From JALOAT01 sp041687015 (GTDB lineage Bacteria > Pseudomonadota > Gammaproteobacteria > Thiohalomonadales > Thiohalomonadaceae): 34,648 bases of DNA. Below the pieces are notes generated by a model. The model worked only from the letters and a program-made list of their open reading frames with translations, did no database searches and was not told the origin of the DNA. A program made the position numbers and the translations under genes. Shown here one piece after another: positions 1-8,704 of this stretch; the first letter of the stretch is position 1; every line of letters begins with the position of its first letter. The stretch spans positions 1 through 34,648 of the forward strand of contig JAWLCT010000034.1 in assembly GCA_041687015.1 (NCBI GenBank), in the 5' to 3' direction.

Positions 1-109
1 CAGTTCTACACCTTGCGAGGGGCGATTACGGCAAGTTGTGAACTCACGGCAGCATCTTTCTTGGCCACACCGCGTTGAATCTTCGATGGCGTTGGGCGTC
101 CTCGGCAGT

Positions 110-2788
110 TCAATTGACAGCGCGCTTGCGTCGACGAGCCGGTGAACCTGAGGTGGCACGGACTGTCGTCGAGGGCTCACTGTACCAGGGGCTCACGCGG
201 GTCAGCAACGGCAACAAACTGAGTAGGAGCAGGAGATCGAACGCACCGCCGCCGCGGCGCACGACCTCCTTTGCCTTGATGGTGACGGTCACGGTGGCGG
301 TGTTCGAATGGAGCGCGCCATCGCTCGCCTGGAAGGTGAAACTGTCGGTGCCCGTTTCGCCTGCATTGGGCGTGTAGGTGAAAGCGCCGGTGGCCGCATG
401 GGTGATGACCGTTTCACCTTTCGCACCGTTCGTCACGATCGCGTAGGTGAGGCTGTCGCCATCGGGGTCGGCAGCCGGCAGTGTGCCACTCAAGGGGCTG
501 CCCACGTAGGCGACCAGTGCGAGGGAGGTCGCCACCGGGGGCGCGTTCGGGAGCCTGATGGAGGTGGTTTCGGTGTCGGTGTTGTTGTCGGCGTTGATGT
601 CCGGCTGATCGACACTGACCGTGGCGGTGTTGCTCACGACCGTCCAGGGCTCAGCATTGACCTGCACGGTGAGGTGGGTGCTGGTCATGGTGCCGCCCTT
701 GGCGAGGGTACCGAGCGCGCAGGTCACGGTCTCGCCGGTTGCGGGCGTGCCGCTCACGCTGCAGCCGCTGTCATCGGCGACGTAGCCGATTCCTGTGGGT
801 AGCGTGTCGGTGAGGACCACCCCGGTGGCGTCGACCTCGTCGTCCAGGTTGGTGACGTAAAGGCTGTAGGTGAGGGTGCTTCCGTGGCGTGCCGGGTCGG
901 CGCTGTCCTGCTTGATGATTTCGAGATCGACGCCGGGGCCGAAGACATAGGCCGCACCTCCGTTGCTCTTCATGAAGGCGCCGACCAAGGCGGTGTGGCT
1001 GGCGAGCGCAACACTGGCACCGAACGCATCGCCCTTGGCCCTGTCGTTGGCCATGAGCTTGGCGCGCTGGCTCCAGGTCGTGCCATTGCGGACGAAGACG
1101 TACGCCGAACCCGTTCCGTCGTTTGTATTGGCTGCGCCAACCAGCGCGGTGTCACCCGCGATGGCGACGCTGTAGCCGAGCCAATCATCCTGGATGCCGT
1201 CATCGGTAATGAGCTTGGCTTGTTCGGACCAGGATGTGCCGTTGCGCATGAAAACGTAGGCCGCGCCTATGTCGATGTTACCGGCAATGTCCACGCCAGG
1301 CACTCCGACCAGCGCGGTGTCGCCTGAGAGGGCGCTTCTCGCGCCGAAGTAATCCGAGGGTGCACCGTCGCTGGCTGTGAGCTTGGCCTGCTGGGTCCAG
1401 GTTGTGCCGCTACGCACGAAAGCGTAAGCCGCGCCTGCATGAGGCTTGCCGGAGAGGGATGCACCGTGTGCGGTGGCCAGAGCGGTGTCGCCGGAAAGGG
1501 CGACGCTGTTACCGAACTCATCGCCCACCGCGCAGTCACTGGCGGTGAGCTTGGCCTGCTGCGCCCAGGTCGTACCGCTGCGCTCGAAGACGTAGGCGGC
1601 CCCCGTGCGGTCGTTCACGTCCGGCGCCCCGACCAGCGCCGTATCGCCGGATTCACTGAGGGCGACGCTGATACCGAACGAATCACCCGTGGCGCCATCA
1701 CCGGCGGTGAGCTTGGCCTGCTGCATCCAGCTTGTGCCGCTGCGCACGAAGACATAGGCGCCGCCCGCCCAGGACGTGTCCCCGGAAGCCGCGCCCCTCG
1801 CTCCGACAAGGGCGGTGTCCCCGGAGAGGGCGACGCAACCCCCGAATTCACCGTGAACCACGCCATCGTCCGCGGTGAGCTTGGCCTGCTGGGTCCAGGT
1901 GCTGCCGCTGCGGACGAATACGTACGCAGCCCCCGCTGCGGACGTTTCGCCGGGGTCGGCATAATTCGCCCCGATCAGCGCGGTGTCGCCGGAGAGGGCG
2001 ACGCTAAAGCCGAACTGATCGTAGGCAATGCCGGCAACGAGCTTCGCCACCTGTCCCCCAATCAACGGGTCGATCACCACCGGATAGCGCGCCCCGGCAT
2101 CATCCACGGCGAGCAGGAGCCGCTGGCCGTCGAGGCGCATGTGCGCGGGGAGGGTTCTGCCTTCGGCATCGAAGGCGGCGAGTGCGCCGTAGCGCAGGCG
2201 GGCGGCGCCTGTCGGGTCGGTGAACAGCAGTTCGTCGTGGTCGAGGCGGGCGCCGAAATCACCCGCGAGCGTGAGGGCGAGTTGCAGCTCACCCCGGCCT
2301 TCCGGCCTGTGTTCGAGGGTGAAGCCCTGTTCCAGGCCGAGCGGGCTGTTGATGAACCACTGGGTGAGCCCCGGACCGTGTCGGTAAAGGATGCGCGCGC
2401 CTTCGATTTCGGCCTTCGCGCTGGTGGGCGCGCGCAGCCTGCCCGCGCGCCCGATGCCGGAGAAGGCAAGGCGAAGGTCGCCCTCATCCGTTGTCAGTGA
2501 GAGGCCTTCGGCATCGAAGCGCGCGCTCAGCCCGTGTCGCGGGTTGCTCGCCTGCGCACCGTGCCGGCTCGGTTGTGGACGCCACGGCGCCTGCTTGCCC
2601 AGTGTCTCGGCAAGGCCTGGCAGCAGGCCGGTCGGCCAGTCGGCGGGAGAGGAGGGGCTGTCGTGAACCGCCGACAACGTGGATGTCGTTTTCGACGCCT
2701 CTGGTGACACCGGTTCCGCGCAGGCGGAAGGAATGTGCAGCGAGCCGGCGAGTATTACGCCCGAAAGCAGGTAGCAATGGCTGGTCAT
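110..2788 (-). CDS. Secreted FG-GAP repeat / DUF11 / cadherin-like protein
   Basis: An 892-residue protein with a signal peptide (MTSHCYLLSGVILAGS..., predicted cleavage near SACA), so exported and probably displayed at the surface. After an N-terminal domain of about 230 residues there are seven FG-GAP_2-type repeats (about residues 252-612), each with the core LSGDTALVGA...GAAYVF.RSG..W.QQAKL; the last is partial. A DUF11 domain (about 616-745) and a cadherin/Ig-like domain (about 755-835, DPDGDSLTYAI...GTDSFTFQASDG) follow. The C-terminus has GGGAFD followed by a Leu-rich stretch, resembling a GlyGly-CTERM sorting signal, but with an unusually long basic tail. The ATG at 2788 is chosen over an in-frame codon at 2857 because it starts the signal peptide and has GGGGG upstream. 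The repeat family is certain; a role in adhesion or matrix is inference. Confidence 0.85.
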   Translation of the reverse strand: MTSHCYLLSGVILAGSLHIPSACAEPVSPEASKTTSTLSAVHDSPSSPADWPTGLLPGLAETLGKQAPWRPQPSRHGAQASNPRHGLSARFDAEGLSLTTDEGDLRLAFSGIGRAGRLRAPTSAKAEIEGARILYRHGPGLTQWFINSPLGLEQGFTLEHRPEGRGELQLALTLAGDFGARLDHDELLFTDPTGAARLRYGALAAFDAEGRTLPAHMRLDGQRLLLAVDDAGARYPVVIDPLIGGQVAKLVAGIAYDQFGFSVALSGDTALIGANYADPGETSAAGAAYVFVRSGSTWTQQAKLTADDGVVHGEFGGCVALSGDTALVGARGAASGDTSWAGGAYVFVRSGTSWMQQAKLTAGDGATGDSFGISVALSESGDTALVGAPDVNDRTGAAYVFERSGTTWAQQAKLTASDCAVGDEFGNSVALSGDTALATAHGASLSGKPHAGAAYAFVRSGTTWTQQAKLTASDGAPSDYFGARSALSGDTALVGVPGVDIAGNIDIGAAYVFMRNGTSWSEQAKLITDDGIQDDWLGYSVAIAGDTALVGAANTNDGTGSAYVFVRNGTTWSQRAKLMANDRAKGDAFGASVALASHTALVGAFMKSNGGAAYVFGPGVDLEIIKQDSADPARHGSTLTYSLYVTNLDDEVDATGVVLTDTLPTGIGYVADDSGCSVSGTPATGETVTCALGTLAKGGTMTSTHLTVQVNAEPWTVVSNTATVSVDQPDINADNNTDTETTSIRLPNAPPVATSLALVAYVGSPLSGTLPAADPDGDSLTYAIVTNGAKGETVITHAATGAFTYTPNAGETGTDSFTFQASDGALHSNTATVTVTIKAKEVVRRGGGAFDLLLLLSLLPLLTRVSPWYSEPSTTVRATSGSPARRRKRAVN

Positions 2789-3240
2789 GAGAGCCCCCAA
2801 TGTGCGGTTGCCCGCAATTTGCTGGTGCTTCAGCAAACACTCAGAGAGGGCATCCATCCGTCACGCCCGTCATACGGTCTGTGGCGCTCCATCTCAGGCT
2901 TCTCGGGCTGCTGTGATGCCGAGTTTTGGATTGCTGTCTGGGGCTTGCTGGGCCACTGTACCGCAAACTGGGATTTCCTACAGCCTCGGCAGCATCACGG
3001 CACCGTTGACGCCATCAGGAAGACGTCTCCAACTCAGGAGGGAGTAGCGTCTGAGTGGTCCTTCGTTCAAGTGGGATGGTGCTGGTGGTCGGTCTCATTG
3101 GGGCAACACTATTTGCTGATTATGCTGCGCTTTCGAGCCAAACAACTGTCGTCGACAAGGTCACATTCGTGAAGCGGGTTTATACCGCATAAGGATGTTC
3201 ATGACGGCCATGGCCGGATGGCTGGAACGCGTTCCTGAGC
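2789..3240. other. Intergenic, no gene seen
   Basis: About 450 bases between the start of the FG-GAP gene and the repeat array. The open frames here have no family resemblance and no ribosome binding site. The promoter of the minus-strand FG-GAP gene should lie near 2800-2950, but no convincing -35/-10 pair is visible. Confidence 0.5.
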
Positions 3241-3709
3241 GTTGGGGGCGGCGTAACCGGCGGTGGTTTCAACCGCCTGCGCAATCGCGGCCTGAGGCCG
3301 CTCCTACNNNNNNNNNNNNNNNNNNNNNNNNNNNNNNNNNNNNNNNNNNNNNNNNNNNNNNNNNNNNNNNNNNNNNNNNNNNNNNNNNNNNNNNNNNNNN
3401 NNNNNNNGGAAATGGCGCACGTTGTAGGAGCCCAGTCCTCTGGGCGATAAGCGGCGGTGGTTTCAACCGCCTGCGCAATCGCGGCCTGAGGCCGCTCCTA
3501 CGGGGGGAGTGCCGCGTTGTTCGTTGTAGGAGCCCAGTCCTCTGGGCGATAAGCGGCGGTGGTTCCAACCGCCTGCGCAATCGCGGCCTGAGGCCGCTCC
3601 TACGGGGGGAGTGCCGCGTTGTTCGTTGTAGGAGCCCAGTCCTCTGGGCGATAACCGGCGGTGGTTCCAACCGCCTGCGCAATCGCGGCCTGAGGCCGCT
3701 CCTACGGGG
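3241..3709. repeat. Tandem 102-bp palindromic repeat array (REP/BIME-like)
   Basis: Three near-identical units start at 3424, 3526 and 3628 with a period of exactly 102 bp; a partial unit ends at 3307 just before the assembly gap. Each 78-bp core is bounded by inverted ends GTAGGAGC and GCTCCTAC. It contains three hairpins: GCCCAG/CTGGGC, GGCGGT/ACCGCC and GCGGCCTGAGGCCGC. Linkers read roughly GGGGGGAGTGCCGCGTTGTTCGTT. The ends resemble the GTAGGAGC repetitive extragenic palindromes common in Gammaproteobacteria. Two diverged copies recur at 34448-34639. Because 102 is a multiple of three, open frames run through the array on both strands; I regard these as spurious. Confidence 0.9.
3308..3407. 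other. Assembly gap (100 N)
   Basis: Exactly 100 N bases inside the palindromic array. The round number suggests a scaffold gap of unknown true size, most likely caused by collapsed repeat copies. Confidence 0.95.
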
Positions 3710-3946
3710 GAATGGAAAATATCGCCGCGGGGCTTTGGCGCGTAAGGCGGTATCTACCGATTGGACACGTTTACGTATCCTCCCATTTGCACAGCGTCTT
3801 CGTCAGAGAACCGATTTGGTTTCGACTCATCGGCAGGGCGGAATCCGTTTGCCATCTCGTTCTTCCGTTCTTACGCCCGCTGGGTGAGATCCCTGCCCAT
3901 GGGTTCCTCTTGAAAACCTCCGAGTAGATTTCTGATTGATCATCCT

Positions 3947-3961
3947 TGTGACCAGGTCACA
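3947..3961. promoter_or_regulatory. TGTGAC-CAG-GTCACA palindrome, possible operator
   Basis: A perfect inverted repeat with 6-bp arms and a 3-bp centre, about 107 bp upstream of the FNR box. The arms match CRP half sites (TGTGA/TCACA), but the spacer between them is 5 rather than the canonical 6, so another regulator or chance is possible. Confidence 0.35.
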
Positions 3962-4061
3962 GGGCTAGCAACCCACTCTCAAGTACCCCGAGGTACCTCA
4001 AAAAACCCGCCCATTGTCGTTGGTCCCGAGGTGATGAGTATTTTCCTTATTCGCAATGAGG

Positions 4062-4075
4062 TTGACCTTCATCAA
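4062..4075 (+). promoter_or_regulatory. FNR/DNR-type box upstream of nirS
   Basis: TTGACCTTCATCAA matches the FNR/ANR/DNR consensus TTGAT-N4-ATCAA at 9 of 10 specified positions. A class II site would place the transcription start about 41 bp after its centre, near 4110, leaving a leader of about 48 nt before nirS. A weak -10 (around GTAAAC, 4097-4102) lies at the matching distance. Known nirS promoters are activated this way under low oxygen and NO; here the assignment rests on motif and position. Confidence 0.75.
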
Positions 4076-4157
4076 GGCGGCAGCGTGCCCGGGCCCGTAA
4101 ACCGGAGTTGAGGCTCAACCATTCAGTCTCGAACACTTCAGCGGGGGAGAGTTTGCT

Positions 4158-5879
4158 ATGGAAAGAAAGGGTCGGTTTGAGAGATGTGCGATGGCCGTCG
4201 CCACCACGATCTGCCTGTTAGGTGGTTCCGCTTTCGCGCAAGGGGTACATACGGATCAGACGAAAGGTTTGTATGAGGGCGCGCCTTCGGCCGTGCCGCC
4301 CAATGCGGTCGGTGCGGACGCGCCGAAAGCGCCGCCGATGACGGCGGCCGAATTCGAGCGGGCCAAGACCATTTACTTTGAGCGCTGTGCCGGCTGCCAT
4401 GGCGTGCTGCGCAAGGGCGCGACCGGTAAGCCTCTGACGCCGGACGTCACGATGCCGAAGAGTCTGGATTATCTGCGGGTTTTCATTAACTACGGGTCAC
4501 CTGCCGGTATGCCCAACTGGGGTACTTCGGGACAGCTCTCGGCCGAGGACGTGGACCTGATGGCGCGGTACATCCAGCACGAGCCGCCGCAACCGCCCGA
4601 GTTCGGCATGAAGGAAATGAAGGCGAGCTGGAAGGTGCTCATTCCACCGGAAAAGCGCCCCAGCCGGAAGCTGAACGGTTACAACCTCGACAACGTCTTC
4701 TCGGTGACGCTGCGCGATGCCGGTCAAATCGCGCTGATCGACGGTGATTCCAAAAAGATCATCAATGTCATCGACACCGGCTACGCCGTGCATATTTCGC
4801 GTATTTCGGCGTCAGGTCGTTACCTGTACGTGATCGGCCGTGACGCAAAAATCAATCTGATCGATCTCTGGATGAAGAAGCCGGACAACGTCGCGACCAT
4901 CAAGGTCGGCCTGGAGGCGCGTTCGGTGGAGACTTCCAAGTACAAGGGCTGGGAAGACAAGTATGCGATTGCCGGGAGCTATTGGCCGCCGCAGTTCGTG
5001 ATTATGAAGGGCGAGACCCTGGAGCCCATCAAGATTGTTGGAACACGCGGCATGACGGTGGACACCCAGGAGTTCCACCCGGAGCCGCGTGTGGCTGCGA
5101 TTGTGGCTTCGCACGAGAAGCCGGAGTTCATTATCAACGTGAAGGAAACCGGCAATGTGTTGATGGTGGATTACTCCGATATCCGGAATATGAGGATCAC
5201 CAATATCGAGGCCGCGCCTTTCCTGCATGACGGCGGCTGGGACTCCTCACACCGTTACTTCATCACCGCAGCGAACAAGTCCAACAAGCTGGCCGTCATC
5301 GATTCCAAGGAATCAAAACTGGCCGCTCTGGTGGACGTGGGTGAAATTCCGCATCCCGGCCGTGGCGCTAACTTCATTGACCCGAAGTATGGGCCGGTGT
5401 GGGCAACCAGCGACCTGGGTGACGAGAAGATTACCCTCATCGGCACCGACCCGAAAGGCAACAAAAAGAATGCCTGGAAGGTCGTGCGCACGCTGACAGG
5501 GCAAGGCGGTGGCTCCCTGTTCATCAAGACCCATCCCAAGTCCACGCACCTGTATGTCGATACGCCGCTGAATCCGGATGCCGGCATCAGTCAATCCGTG
5601 GCGGTGTTCAACATCAAGAATCTGGAAGCCGGGTTCAAGGTGCTTCCCATCGCGGAATGGGCCGATTTGGGTGAGGGGGCGAAGCGCGTGGTGCAGCCGG
5701 AATTCAACAAAGCCGGTGACGAAGTCTGGTTCTCTGTCTGGAATGGCAAGGAACAGAAGTCGGCCATCGTCATCGTGGACGACAGGACGCTCGCCTTGAA
5801 GAAGGTTATCAAGGACAAGCGTCTGGTCACGCCTACGGGCAAATTCAATCTCTACAACACCCAGCACGACGTCTATTGA
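4158..5879 (+). CDS. nirS: Cytochrome cd1 nitrite reductase NirS
   Basis: A 573-residue periplasmic enzyme that reduces nitrite to nitric oxide, the defining step of denitrification. A signal peptide (residues 1-27, ending SAFA) is followed by a cytochrome c domain with one heme site CAGCH (77-81) and then the eight-bladed d1-heme propeller. Conserved family segments include SHEKPEF (from about 318), FLHDGGWDSSHRYF (355-368, the region of the active-site histidines), GQGGGSLFIKTHPKS and the C-terminus NLYNTQHDVY. Length is normal for the family. It is the first gene of the cluster behind an FNR box, and a strong hairpin follows its stop codon. The ATG at 4158 has GGGGGAG upstream. Confidence 0.98.
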   Translation: MERKGRFERCAMAVATTICLLGGSAFAQGVHTDQTKGLYEGAPSAVPPNAVGADAPKAPPMTAAEFERAKTIYFERCAGCHGVLRKGATGKPLTPDVTMPKSLDYLRVFINYGSPAGMPNWGTSGQLSAEDVDLMARYIQHEPPQPPEFGMKEMKASWKVLIPPEKRPSRKLNGYNLDNVFSVTLRDAGQIALIDGDSKKIINVIDTGYAVHISRISASGRYLYVIGRDAKINLIDLWMKKPDNVATIKVGLEARSVETSKYKGWEDKYAIAGSYWPPQFVIMKGETLEPIKIVGTRGMTVDTQEFHPEPRVAAIVASHEKPEFIINVKETGNVLMVDYSDIRNMRITNIEAAPFLHDGGWDSSHRYFITAANKSNKLAVIDSKESKLAALVDVGEIPHPGRGANFIDPKYGPVWATSDLGDEKITLIGTDPKGNKKNAWKVVRTLTGQGGGSLFIKTHPKSTHLYVDTPLNPDAGISQSVAVFNIKNLEAGFKVLPIAEWADLGEGAKRVVQPEFNKAGDEVWFSVWNGKEQKSAIVIVDDRTLALKKVIKDKRLVTPTGKFNLYNTQHDVY

Positions 5880-5887
5880 AGTCGAAT

Positions 5888-5912
5888 GCGGGGCGGGCAT
5901 CGCCCGCCCCGC
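5888..5912 (+). terminator. Strong hairpin between nirS and nirC
   Basis: A perfect 11-bp G+C stem (GCGGGGCGGGC / GCCCGCCCCGC) with a 3-nt loop starts 8 nt after the nirS stop. No T-tract follows, so a classic intrinsic terminator is unlikely. An mRNA-stabilising 3' structure or partial attenuator, keeping nirS transcripts above those of downstream genes, is the more probable role. Confidence 0.6.
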
Positions 5913-5932
5913 GTTCCGCGGAGGGCGAGTTC

Positions 5933-6247
5933 ATGAATCGGGCGGGTCTGTTTTTTATGGGTGTACTCGCAACGGGCACTGTCGATGCGATGGATGAGCA
6001 TCGTCAAGCGGAATTGCGCCATCTTCTGCTCCACGACTGTGGGTCGTGCCATGGCATGACGCTACAGGGCGGGCTCGGCCCGGCGCTGTTACCCAAGGCA
6101 CTCGCCGGCAAGCCTGACGCGTTCTTGAAATACACCATTCTGAATGGCCGCTCGGGCACACCTATGCCGCCCTGGCGTGACATCCTCAGCGACGCCGACG
6201 TGACCTGGATCGTACGGGCGCTGCGCAAAGGAGATCTCCATGAATAA
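5933..6247 (+). CDS. nirC: Small periplasmic cytochrome c, NirC-like
   Basis: 104 residues with a short signal sequence (1-19, ending TVDA), one heme c site CGSCH (36-40) and a plausible axial methionine in GTPMPPW (Met78). Size and position directly after nirS match NirC, a monoheme cytochrome of nir clusters that has been proposed to pass electrons to NirS or act in d1 maturation. The ATG at 5933 is preferred over an in-frame start at 5876 because GGAGGG precedes it and the signal sequence begins here. It overlaps nirF by 8 bp, indicating translational coupling. NirM (cytochrome c551) is an alternative name, but the sequence looks closer to NirC. Confidence 0.8.
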   Translation: MNRAGLFFMGVLATGTVDAMDEHRQAELRHLLLHDCGSCHGMTLQGGLGPALLPKALAGKPDAFLKYTILNGRSGTPMPPWRDILSDADVTWIVRALRKGDLHE

Positions 6248-7481
6248 CCGTCGGCATATCGAATCGGCCGCAAGGCCCGAGCGCAGAACCGGTGGATTTA
6301 CCAGGGCGGAACGCGTTCGGTGGGCCGCACTGATAACGGCGATGATTACATCGTTCATGGTGAGCGCCTGTGCATCCGTGCGCGGCACGGGCGATTTGGG
6401 CCTGGTGGTGGAACGGGCGACGGGCAGTGTGGTGGTGGTGAACACGAGTTTCCGGCACCGTTTGGGTGCGATTGATGGGCTTGGTGACCTGTCCCATGCA
6501 TCCATGGTGTTTTCTCGCGATGAACGTTACGCCTTCGTGTTTGGTCGGGACGGCGGTCTGACCAAAGTTGATTTGCTGGCCGAACGTGTGGTGGCGCGGG
6601 TAATTCAGGCAGGGAACAGCATTGGTGGTTCCATATCGCAGAGCGGCCGTCTCATCGCCGTGGCCAACTACGCGCCGGGCGGTGTGAAAATCTTTGATGC
6701 CGATTCCCTCGAGTTGCTGGCCGAGATCCCTGCCGAATACGCTGGGGGGCATTCCAAGGTGGTGGGCCTCGCCGACGCGCCGGGCGAGCGCTTCGTTTTC
6801 TCGCTCTATGACGCAGGCGAAATCTGGGTGGCCGATCTTACCAATCCCCGCCACCCGGTGATTCGCCGCTTCAAGAATGTCGGACGCTTTCCCTATGACG
6901 GACTGATTACGCCGGATGGCCGCTATTACCTCGCTGGCCTGTTCGGCGAAGACGGCATTGTGATGCTGGATCTTTGGAATCTGGACACCGGCCCAACGCG
7001 GATCCTTTCAGGCTATGGACGCGGGGAAGAACCGCGCCCGGTGTACAAGATGCCGCACCTGCGCGGCTGGGCGATCGCCGGCGAATACGCCTTCCTGCCC
7101 GCGGTCGGACGCGACGAAGTGCTGGTGGTCGATCGCAGAACATGGAAAGAGGCCGCGCGCATTCCCGTACAGGGCCAGCCGGTGTTCGTGATGGGGCGAC
7201 CGGACGGTCGTTACGTCTGGGTGAGCTTCGCCTACCCGAAGAACAGCGCCGTACAGGTCATCGACACCACCACCATGGCGGTGATCAAAACCCTTGAACC
7301 GGGCAACGTGGTGTTGCACATGGAATTCACGCCGCGGGGGGAACACATCTGGATGTCCTTGCGGGACGACCACCAGGCGAAAGTCTACGACACCGCTACC
7401 TTCGAGGAAGTGGCCACGGTGCCTGTGCAAAGTCCGAGCGGCATTTTCTTCACGGCGCGTGCACACCGCATTGGGCTATAG
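6240..7481 (+). CDS. nirF: Heme d1 biosynthesis lipoprotein NirF
   Basis: 413 residues, homologous to the d1 propeller domain of NirS but without a cytochrome c domain. NirF is required for heme d1 production and binds a late d1 precursor in the periplasm; its exact chemistry is debated. The N-terminus has a basic stretch, a hydrophobic segment (about 28-41) and a lipobox VSAC with Cys44, so it should be a lipoprotein; Ala at +2 favours the outer membrane. Propeller segments such as SHASMVFSRDERYAFVFGRDG and GLITPDGRYYLAGLFGEDG support the family. The start has an excellent AAAGGAG and overlaps the nirC end by 8 bp. Confidence 0.93.
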   Translation: MNNRRHIESAARPERRTGGFTRAERVRWAALITAMITSFMVSACASVRGTGDLGLVVERATGSVVVVNTSFRHRLGAIDGLGDLSHASMVFSRDERYAFVFGRDGGLTKVDLLAERVVARVIQAGNSIGGSISQSGRLIAVANYAPGGVKIFDADSLELLAEIPAEYAGGHSKVVGLADAPGERFVFSLYDAGEIWVADLTNPRHPVIRRFKNVGRFPYDGLITPDGRYYLAGLFGEDGIVMLDLWNLDTGPTRILSGYGRGEEPRPVYKMPHLRGWAIAGEYAFLPAVGRDEVLVVDRRTWKEAARIPVQGQPVFVMGRPDGRYVWVSFAYPKNSAVQVIDTTTMAVIKTLEPGNVVLHMEFTPRGEHIWMSLRDDHQAKVYDTATFEEVATVPVQSPSGIFFTARAHRIGL

Positions 7482-7645
7482 GCCTGGTGTGTGCTCTTTT
7501 GGCAGATGGTTGAACACGGTTTTGTCCCTTCCCTCTGCGGAAGCAAGAGGAGGGGAGCGAACAACAAACGTGTGCCGACGTGGTCCCTCACTCCAAGCAC
7601 TTTTTGGAGCAAGGGGTCCCAAAGCGTGTTAGGGAGGAGTGGGCG
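7482..7645. other. 164-bp gap inside the nir cluster
   Basis: The largest gap in the nir cluster. It contains small inverted repeats (CCTCT/AGAGG near 7530-7553 and CTCCAA/TTGGAG near 7591-7607) but no recognisable FNR box or -35/-10 pair. It could hold a secondary promoter for nirDLGHJN or an RNA processing site; nothing decisive is visible. Confidence 0.4.
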
Positions 7646-8704
7646 ATGAATGCCAATGACGCAGATGACACTCGACTTCATCCGCTGGAACGGCAGCTAT
7701 TGGATACGTTCCAGCGCGGGCTGCCGGTGGTGACACGGCCCTTCGCGGCCATGGCGGAGCGCCTGGGGAGCAATGAATCCAGTGTCATCACGGCACTGCA
7801 ACGGCTCAAGGGGCTGGGCATCATCAGTCGTGTGGGACCGGTGTTCCGTCCTCATCGCGTGGGGTGCAGTACGTTGGCTGCCATGGCGGTGCCGGAAGGG
7901 GTACTTGACGAAGTCGCGACGCTGGTCAGCGGTTATGCGGAAGTGAACCATAATTACGAACGCGAACATCGTTTCAACCTCTGGTTTGTGGTTACCGCGG
8001 CCGACGAAGTGCACTTGACCGCCGTGCTTGAAGACATCGAGGCACGCGCCGGGCTTTCGGTCATTTCGCTGCCCATGCTTGAGGCCTACCACATCGATCT
8101 TGGTTTTCCATTACGCCAGAGCCACGGTGTCGTGCCGTCCGCGACATTACGCGTCGCCGGCGCAGAAAAGGTGCGTTGTCCCGCGTCCATCCGCGGGCCG
8201 GCGGATCAGAGTCTGGTGGCGGCGATCCAGAACGGCCTGCCGCTGGTACCGCGGCCCTATGCCGCCGTGGGCTATGCCGCGAATATGATGGAATGGCAGG
8301 TATGCGAGCGCATTGGGGAGTGGCTGAACGACGGCACCATTGGGCGTTTTGGGATTGTGGTCCGCCACCGCGAACTCGGATATCGTGCCAACGGTATGCT
8401 GGTATGGGATATACCCGACAGCGAGGTGAGCGCACTCGGCGTCCGTCTCAGCCGCTACGACTTCGTGACCCTGTGCTATCAGCGTCGACGCAGTCCTCCG
8501 GAATGGCCCTACAACCTTTTTTGCATGATTCACGGCAAAAACCGTTCCGAGGTTGAAGAGCGGGTGCAAACACTTGTCGCCGATTGCGGATTGCAGGACA
8601 TTCCGCGTGCCCTGTTGTTCAGTACACGCCGGTTCAAGCAACGGGGTGCCCGTTATGTCACCACCACCGCAACGCCTGGGAAAGCGATGGTGAATCATGG
8701 ATGA
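7646..8704 (+). CDS. nirDL: Siroheme decarboxylase NirDL (fused NirD and NirL)
   Basis: 352 residues made of two AsnC/Lrp-like halves. The NirD half (about 10-165) has an HTH-like segment and HNYEREHRFNLWFV; the NirL half (about 185-345) has LCYQRRRSPPEWPYNLF. With NirG and NirH it removes two acetate carboxyl groups from siroheme in the cytoplasm, giving 12,18-didecarboxysiroheme. In Pseudomonas nirD and nirL are separate genes; the fusion is known from several other denitrifiers. The ATG at 7646 is preceded by GGGAGGAG; an in-frame upstream ATG at 7580 lacks a site. Its end overlaps nirG by 8 bp. Despite the fold, no DNA-binding role is implied. Confidence 0.93.
   Translation: MNANDADDTRLHPLERQLLDTFQRGLPVVTRPFAAMAERLGSNESSVITALQRLKGLGIISRVGPVFRPHRVGCSTLAAMAVPEGVLDEVATLVSGYAEVNHNYEREHRFNLWFVVTAADEVHLTAVLEDIEARAGLSVISLPMLEAYHIDLGFPLRQSHGVVPSATLRVAGAEKVRCPASIRGPADQSLVAAIQNGLPLVPRPYAAVGYAANMMEWQVCERIGEWLNDGTIGRFGIVVRHRELGYRANGMLVWDIPDSEVSALGVRLSRYDFVTLCYQRRRSPPEWPYNLFCMIHGKNRSEVEERVQTLVADCGLQDIPRALLFSTRRFKQRGARYVTTTATPGKAMVNHG

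Larger units (their letters stand above)
3710..4157. other. Intergenic region upstream of nirS
   Basis: About 450 bases with no convincing gene. It holds a 15-bp palindrome (3947-3961) and an FNR/DNR-type box (4062-4075), listed separately. The open frame at 3712-3927 has no recognisable product or ribosome binding site. Confidence 0.6.

Noticed and set aside
1439..2500. 353-residue plus-strand open frame
   Set aside because: It is the antisense shadow of the FG-GAP gene, which has clear domains; GC-rich coding DNA often leaves such frames open.
3241..3709. CRISPR array
   Set aside because: The units are contiguous 102-bp tandem copies with conserved linkers, not short repeats separated by unique spacers, and no cas gene is present.
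3195..3887. Long open frames on both strands through the repeat array
   Set aside because: The 102-bp period is divisible by three, so any frame without a stop in one unit stays open. The product is a low-complexity repeat of the palindromes, with N-encoded X residues and no ribosome binding site.
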